NCBI RefSeq assembly: GCF_032490495.1
Contig: NZ_JAVYJB010000008.1
Span: 62,001-126,000 of the forward strand
Length of the DNA stretch: 64,000 nucleotides
Origin: Pilosibacter fragilis
Lineage (GTDB): Bacteria > Bacillota > Clostridia > Lachnospirales > Lachnospiraceae
Direction of reading: 5' to 3'
Made by a program: the position numbers and the translations under genes. The notes beneath the pieces are model-generated. The model saw only the letters and a program-made list of their open reading frames with translations, ran no database searches and was not told the DNA's origin. Of the stretch, positions 60,197-64,000 are shown in pieces; within the stretch, counting starts at the first letter, position 1, and the number at the start of each line of letters is the position of its first letter.

Positions 60197-61180
60197 GACC
60201 CCGTCCTTCTCTGTCCGGGTGATCGACCCTGTCTCTGCCAGCCAGTCCAGACAGGAAAAGAGTTTCGGCCATGTATTGAGATAGGAGAAAAGATAGGAAT
60301 AGCGGTAGGTCTGCATGCGCTGGACATAGAGCGCCTGATCAAGCTCTAAAAGAGTCATGGGGTGGCGGCTTTCTGCCAGAGCCAGCCGGAGCTGGGTGCA
60401 GCGTGTCTCATATTCGTCGATGATGCGGCAGGTCTCCTCACGGATCTCGGTGAATTCTCCGTAGTGTCCGGGGAGAAAACGGTAACCGGCATAATCGGCA
60501 GCCAGTGCTTTAAGGGATGCAAAGTATTCAGCAAGGAGATGTTGGTCTTTTCCTGATGTGATGACGATGGGAGTAAGCCCCAGGATCACCTGATCAGCGC
60601 AGAAGAAAAGCTTTTTCTTCCTCTCCACGAGCCCACACTGACCGGCTGTATGACCGTATAGGGGGACGATCTCGAAATCATAGCCGCCGCAGGAGAGCGT
60701 GTCCCCCGGCGCAATGGGGGTAAAGGGAAAATGAAAAGAAATATTGTTTTCCCTTGCAAGTTGGTCAGCTCCGGTGTTGATTTCCTGCCAGGCATCGGGA
60801 GCCAGTTCTTTTGTGACTCCGCATTCTCTGGTGTAGGAGCGGCGCATGGTGTTGTCCTCATAAAGACGATGGTAGCGGTCGGAACATTCGGAGATCTCCA
60901 CGGGGTTCATGAAGGCCCGGGCACCGCGCTCTATGAAAAGGGAGATGTATCCGCTGTGATCTGCATGATTGTGGGTCACAAAGATGTCGAGATCCCGATA
61001 GTCGATGGAAAGCTCTTTTAAGACATGTTCCATCTCATTCAGGCACTCCGGAACTTTCCAGGATGTGTCGATCATGAGGCTGCGGCCATTTCCTTTTATA
61101 ATATAGAGGTTTCTCGATGAGGTCCGCATGGCTTTATTGGTGAGAATGACTTTATATAGATTGGGAGCGAGTAGTTTCAT
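60176..61180 (-). CDS. MBL-fold metallo-hydrolase
   Basis: 334 residues on the minus strand. VTHNHADHSGYI (HxHxDH), GHTAGQCGLVERKKKLFF and FLPGHYGEFTE are the metal ligands of a glyoxalase-II-like beta-lactamase fold; the C-terminal 80 residues (LLELDQALYVQRMQTYRYSY) form a helical domain as in many uncharacterised hydrolases of this class. Substrate unknown. Tail-to-tail overlap with queH. Confidence 0.88.
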   Translation of the reverse strand: MKLLAPNLYKVILTNKAMRTSSRNLYIIKGNGRSLMIDTSWKVPECLNEMEHVLKELSIDYRDLDIFVTHNHADHSGYISLFIERGARAFMNPVEISECSDRYHRLYEDNTMRRSYTRECGVTKELAPDAWQEINTGADQLARENNISFHFPFTPIAPGDTLSCGGYDFEIVPLYGHTAGQCGLVERKKKLFFCADQVILGLTPIVITSGKDQHLLAEYFASLKALAADYAGYRFLPGHYGEFTEIREETCRIIDEYETRCTQLRLALAESRHPMTLLELDQALYVQRMQTYRYSYLFSYLNTWPKLFSCLDWLAETGSITRTEKDGVLFWSLR

Positions 61181-61273
61181 TTCGTGGGAACTCCTTGAAC
61201 GTGGTTTTTAAGGTAGATCGTTTTGATTTTATCCCGGGCTTTGTAAAATGTCAAATCATTCCGGAGCGTTTCG

Positions 61274-61302
61274 TTGACATCATGGGGTTTGTGGTATAAA
61301 AT
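61274..61302 (+). promoter_or_regulatory. ptsH promoter
   Basis: TTGACA (61274-61279), 17-bp spacer, TAAAAT (61297-61302). It lies upstream of a MITE-like insertion, about 180 bp before the ptsH start codon. Confidence 0.7.
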
Positions 61303-61306
61303 GAAA

Positions 61307-61455
61307 ATGTTTACGTAACTATTCAGTAGGTCTGCGCATATGCTGCGCTGACCGTAAGAACACATAGGATAGAAAGCAAAAATCCCATCAGCGAAGCTGA
61401 TCTGGAATGGATTTTTGCTCGTGACTATGAAGGTACTGAATAGTTACATGTTTAC
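61307..61455. mobile_element. MITE-like element with 8-bp target duplication
   Basis: GTAACTATTCAGTA (61315-61328) and TACTGAATAGTTAC (61434-61447) are perfect 14-bp terminal inverted repeats of a 133-bp non-coding unit. ATGTTTAC flanks it directly on both sides (61307-61314 and 61448-61455), an 8-bp target-site duplication. Inside, GCAAAAATCC/GGATTTTTGC and ATCAGC/GCTGAT form a nested hairpin. It lies in the ptsH 5' leader. The mobilising transposase is not in the window. Confidence 0.85.
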
Positions 61456-61478
61456 AAACAAAATAGGAGGAACAGGTT

Positions 61479-61742
61479 ATGGTAGAAAGAAAAGTTACAG
61501 TAGTAAACCCGACAGGTCTTCATCTTCGCCCGGCGGGACTGCTCTGCCAGACATCCATGAAGTTCGATTCTAAAGTGATGATTTTTTATAAAGAAAAAGA
61601 AATCAATGCGAAGAGTGTGTTAAACGTAATGGCATCCGGGATCCGGTGCGGCGATGAGATCACAGTACATTGTGATGGCCCGGACGAGAAAGAAGCCCTG
61701 GAGGCTGTATGTGACCTGATCGAGACAGGTTTAAAGGAATAA
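61479..61742 (+). CDS. ptsH: HPr phosphocarrier protein
   Basis: 87 residues. Active His in PTGLHLRPAGLLCQ and regulatory Ser in NAKSVLNVMASGIRCGD. Carries phosphate from enzyme I to sugar PTS permeases; when Ser-phosphorylated it works with CcpA. AGGAGG is 11 nt upstream. ptsI does not follow; mrp comes 114 nt later. Confidence 0.95.
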   Translation: MVERKVTVVNPTGLHLRPAGLLCQTSMKFDSKVMIFYKEKEINAKSVLNVMASGIRCGDEITVHCDGPDEKEALEAVCDLIETGLKE

Positions 61743-61856
61743 GAACAGCGTAAAAAGAAAAATAAGCAACGTGGCAGCATCAGGCTGCCATGGCTCCCGT
61801 CAAACTCACAGGTAGAGGATCTGGTGGGAGAATAAGTGATAGAAAGTGAGAGAATC

Positions 61857-62702
61857 ATGAGCGAAACAGCAGAAAATTGTACACATGACTGCGGAAGCTG
61901 TACTGCAAACTGCGGAAGCAGAACAAATGAGCCGCAGAGCTTCCTTGAGAAGTTAAATCCGGCGAGCTCTGTAAAGAAAGTGATCGGCGTTGTCAGCGGG
62001 AAAGGCGGTGTCGGAAAATCCTTAGTGACATCCCTGATGGCCTGCCGCATGCGCGCGACGGGTGCGAGAGTAGGAATCCTTGATGCGGATATCACAGGTC
62101 CGTCGATCCCGAGAGCCTTTGGGATTCATGATGGCGTGACAGTGACTCCGGATGGAAAGCTCCTTGTCCCGGCGACTTCCTCCACTGGTGTTGAGGTGAT
62201 CTCCTCCAATATGCTTCTGGAGAATGAGACAGATCCGGTGATCTGGCGTGGTCCGGTGATCGCGGGTGCGGTAAAACAGTTCTGGAGTGAGACACTCTGG
62301 CAGGATATCGACTACATGTTTGTTGATATGCCTCCGGGAACCGGCGATGTGCCGCTGACCGTATTCCAGTCTCTTCCGGTAAGCGGAATCATCATCGTAA
62401 CTTCCCCGCAGGAGCTCGTCGCTATGATCGTTGAGAAGGCCGTTAACATGGCAAAGAAGATGAACGTTCCGATCCTTGGTCTTGTTGAGAATATGAGCTA
62501 CCTCGAATGTCCGGACTGCGGAAAGAAGATTTCCGTATTCGGCGAGAGCCATATTGATGATGTCGCAAAGGAATACGGAATTCCGGTTCTCGCTCAGATC
62601 CCGATCCGTCCGGCGATCGCGAAAGCTGTCGACGAGGGAACGGTAGAGTATATAGAAGCAGACTTCTTAGACAATGCGGTGAAGGCAGTGAAGGAAGCTT
62701 AG
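61857..62702 (+). CDS. mrp: Mrp/NBP35-type Fe-S carrier ATPase
   Basis: 281 residues from ATG 61857 (GTG 61836, preceded by GGGAG, would add seven residues). An N-terminal Cys tail (CTHDCGSCTANCGS) binds a cluster as in NBP35; deviant Walker A VVSGKGGVGKSLVTSLM, ILDADITGPSIPRAFG, VDMPPGTGDVPLTV, and the bridging CxxC in YLECPDCGKKI. Transfers Fe-S clusters to apoproteins. Typical of anaerobic clostridia. Confidence 0.95.
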   Translation: MSETAENCTHDCGSCTANCGSRTNEPQSFLEKLNPASSVKKVIGVVSGKGGVGKSLVTSLMACRMRATGARVGILDADITGPSIPRAFGIHDGVTVTPDGKLLVPATSSTGVEVISSNMLLENETDPVIWRGPVIAGAVKQFWSETLWQDIDYMFVDMPPGTGDVPLTVFQSLPVSGIIIVTSPQELVAMIVEKAVNMAKKMNVPILGLVENMSYLECPDCGKKISVFGESHIDDVAKEYGIPVLAQIPIRPAIAKAVDEGTVEYIEADFLDNAVKAVKEA

Positions 62703-62732
62703 GAAAAGCAAAAAAATAAGGTATGATACACA

Positions 62733-62764
62733 GGGCAGCTAAGGCAATAGCTGCCCGTATTTTT
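62733..62764 (+). terminator. Terminator of mrp
   Basis: GGGCAGCTA (62733-62741) pairs with TAGCTGCCC (62748-62756), then GTATTTTT. Confidence 0.8.
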
Positions 62765-62795
62765 GGTGTAACAGGAAATTCCCTGTTACACCAAA
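62762..62795. repeat. Dispersed palindromic repeat, copy d
   Basis: TTTGGTGTAACAGG, AAATT, CCCTGTTACACCAAA: near-perfect hairpin, followed by GGCACATTCTTTTT as at copy c. It lacks the GAGGAATTC centre of the other copies. Confidence 0.8.
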
Positions 62796-62943
62796 GGCAC
62801 ATTCTTTTTATGCAATCGAAAATCAAAGGGTTCAATCTGGTAAATGACCACCACAGAAAGACAGATGAATGTCAGAGCCGGAAAAATTCATAAAAGACTC
62901 TCTGATATAGAAAAAACCTATAACGACTTATTTCTTATCTGTA

Positions 62944-63018
62944 TTGGACGGATCAGTGAAAACGTGATATCTTATTAGCACACACAGAAATTAGAAAATG
63001 TACGACTGGTACGTACAT
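62944..63018 (+). promoter_or_regulatory. metN promoter and pre-RBS hairpin
   Basis: TTGGAC (62944-62949), 18-bp spacer with TG extension, TATCTT (62968-62973). ATGTACG (62998-63004) pairs with CGTACAT (63012-63018) immediately before the AGGAGG (63019-63024), so it could affect translation. No SAM riboswitch or T-box core is visible in 62796-63030. Confidence 0.45.
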
Positions 63019-63030
63019 AGGAGGATAAAA

Positions 63031-64000
63031 TTGATTCAGTTAGACCATATTACAAAGACCTTTGATACCGGCGCGGATAAAGTCCACGCGGTCTCCGATG
63101 TAACGCTCCATATCAAGAGCGGCGAGATCTTCGGTATCATCGGATTCTCCGGAGCCGGAAAATCCACACTGGTGCGATGCATCAACCTGCTTGAGAGACC
63201 GACGAGCGGAACCGTCACCGTAGACGGAAAGGTCCTCACGGATCTTCCAGCAAAGGAATTGAGAGAGGCGAGAAAGAAGATCGGAATGATCTTCCAGCAC
63301 TTTAACCTGATGCGTTCCAGAACGGTAGGAGAGAATGTCGCTTACCCGTTAAAGGGAAGCGGGCTTACAAAACAGCAGATCAAGGCGAAAGTGAAGGAGC
63401 TTTTGGAGCTCGTTGATATCGCAGAGAAGGAAAATGCGTATCCGAGCCAGCTTTCCGGCGGACAGAAACAGAGAGTCGCGATCGCAAGGGCCCTTGCGAA
63501 TGACCCGAAGGTTCTTCTCTGCGATGAGGCCACCAGCGCTCTGGACCCGCAGACTACGGGGGCGATCTTACAGCTCTTAAAGCATTTAAATAAGAAGCTT
63601 GGAATCACTATCGTGATCATTACCCACGAGATGGCAGTTGTCAAGGAGATCTGTGACAGGGTTGCTGTTATGGAGCACGGAAATGTTGTTGAGGAAGGCG
63701 ATGTGTTCTCGATCTTTGCGGCACCGAAGGCTGGTATCACGAGAGATTTCATCCGCACAACTTCAAACCTTCAGAAGATCGAAAAACTGATCGAGGATAA
63801 GTCACCGCTTGTAGAATTAAAGCCGGGCGAGAAGATCCTTCGGTTGAACTATATTAAGAAAAATACATCGGAGGCATTGATTTCCGAGACTTCCAGAAAG
63901 TTCAACATCAACTTAAATATCATCTTTGCGGATCTGGAGATCGTTCAGGACGCGCCGATCGGCGGAACCGTAGCGATCGCCAGCGGCAGGAAAGAGGATA
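63031..64000 (+). CDS. metN: Methionine ABC transporter ATP-binding protein, runs off window
   Basis: TTG 63031 with AGGAGG 6 nt upstream; open to the right edge (323 codons visible). Starts IQLDHITKTFDTG; Walker A IGFSGAGKSTLVRC, Q-loop IFQHFNLM, signature QLSGGQKQRVAIARAL, Walker B VLLCDEATSALD, H-loop ITHEM. After residue 245 the C-terminal NIL domain (regulatory methionine-binding, ILRLNYIKKNTSEALISE) identifies MetN. metI and metQ would be expected beyond the edge. Confidence 0.93.
   Translation, partial: MIQLDHITKTFDTGADKVHAVSDVTLHIKSGEIFGIIGFSGAGKSTLVRCINLLERPTSGTVTVDGKVLTDLPAKELREARKKIGMIFQHFNLMRSRTVGENVAYPLKGSGLTKQQIKAKVKELLELVDIAEKENAYPSQLSGGQKQRVAIARALANDPKVLLCDEATSALDPQTTGAILQLLKHLNKKLGITIVIITHEMAVVKEICDRVAVMEHGNVVEEGDVFSIFAAPKAGITRDFIRTTSNLQKIEKLIEDKSPLVELKPGEKILRLNYIKKNTSEALISETSRKFNINLNIIFADLEIVQDAPIGGTVAIASGRKED

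Overview
The window looks like chromosome of a spore-forming, anaerobic Firmicute of the Lachnospiraceae type (inference). Spore genes (an alpha/beta-type small acid-soluble spore protein at 38127 and a SpoVAF/GerA-family protein at 46596), a cobalamin gene set, HPr, NhaC, an ispH-rpsA neighbourhood and clostridial promoter/RBS style all point there. No rRNA, CRISPR array or complete insertion sequence was seen.

Region 1 (1 to about 25000) is accessory DNA, a patchwork of element remnants and cargo. It holds an Rpn-type nuclease, a YodL-domain protein of conjugative elements, two AbiE-like nucleotidyltransferase toxin/antitoxin pairs (2468-4167 and 23268-24877), a PepSY lipoprotein gene broken by an amber codon, a MarR fragment joined to the 3' part of a GH65 phosphorylase gene, an IS66 transposase relic, an HxlR regulator with two co-regulated targets, an FMN riboswitch next to a beheaded ferredoxin-like gene, a macrodomain/SirTM ADP-ribosylation pair, and a frameshifted replication-initiator start.

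The most striking system lies at 7035-19066. A tyrosine recombinase gene is followed by two 29-bp inverted repeats (7956-7984 and 8242-8270) around a 257-bp segment carrying a consensus-type promoter. Downstream is an apparent operon: small PepSY protein, DivIVA-like coiled-coil protein, dedicated type I signal peptidase, EAL-type c-di-GMP phosphodiesterase, a 52-residue protein, a 2579-residue Gly/Asn-rich surface protein and a small membrane protein. This has the layout of an invertible-promoter ON/OFF switch for a cell-surface machine. In the orientation given, the strong promoter points away from the operon.

Region 2 (25000-64000) is mostly core chromosome: TraX-like protein, S9 peptidase, YebC, NhaC antiporter, tRNA-Pro(GGG), polyphosphate:AMP phosphotransferase, BaiN/HI0933-type flavoprotein, cmk-ispH-rpsA, spore protein, cbiG-cobU-cobD, guaB, AEC transporter, ABC-F protein, SpoVAF, nadE-rRNA methyltransferase, NfeD-SPFH-patatin, birA-mutY, diacylglycerol kinase-like, rpoD, queH, MBL-fold protein, ptsH, mrp and the start of metN. 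A dispersed palindromic repeat occurs four times between genes here, and a 133-bp MITE-like element with perfect 8-bp flanking repeats sits in the ptsH leader.
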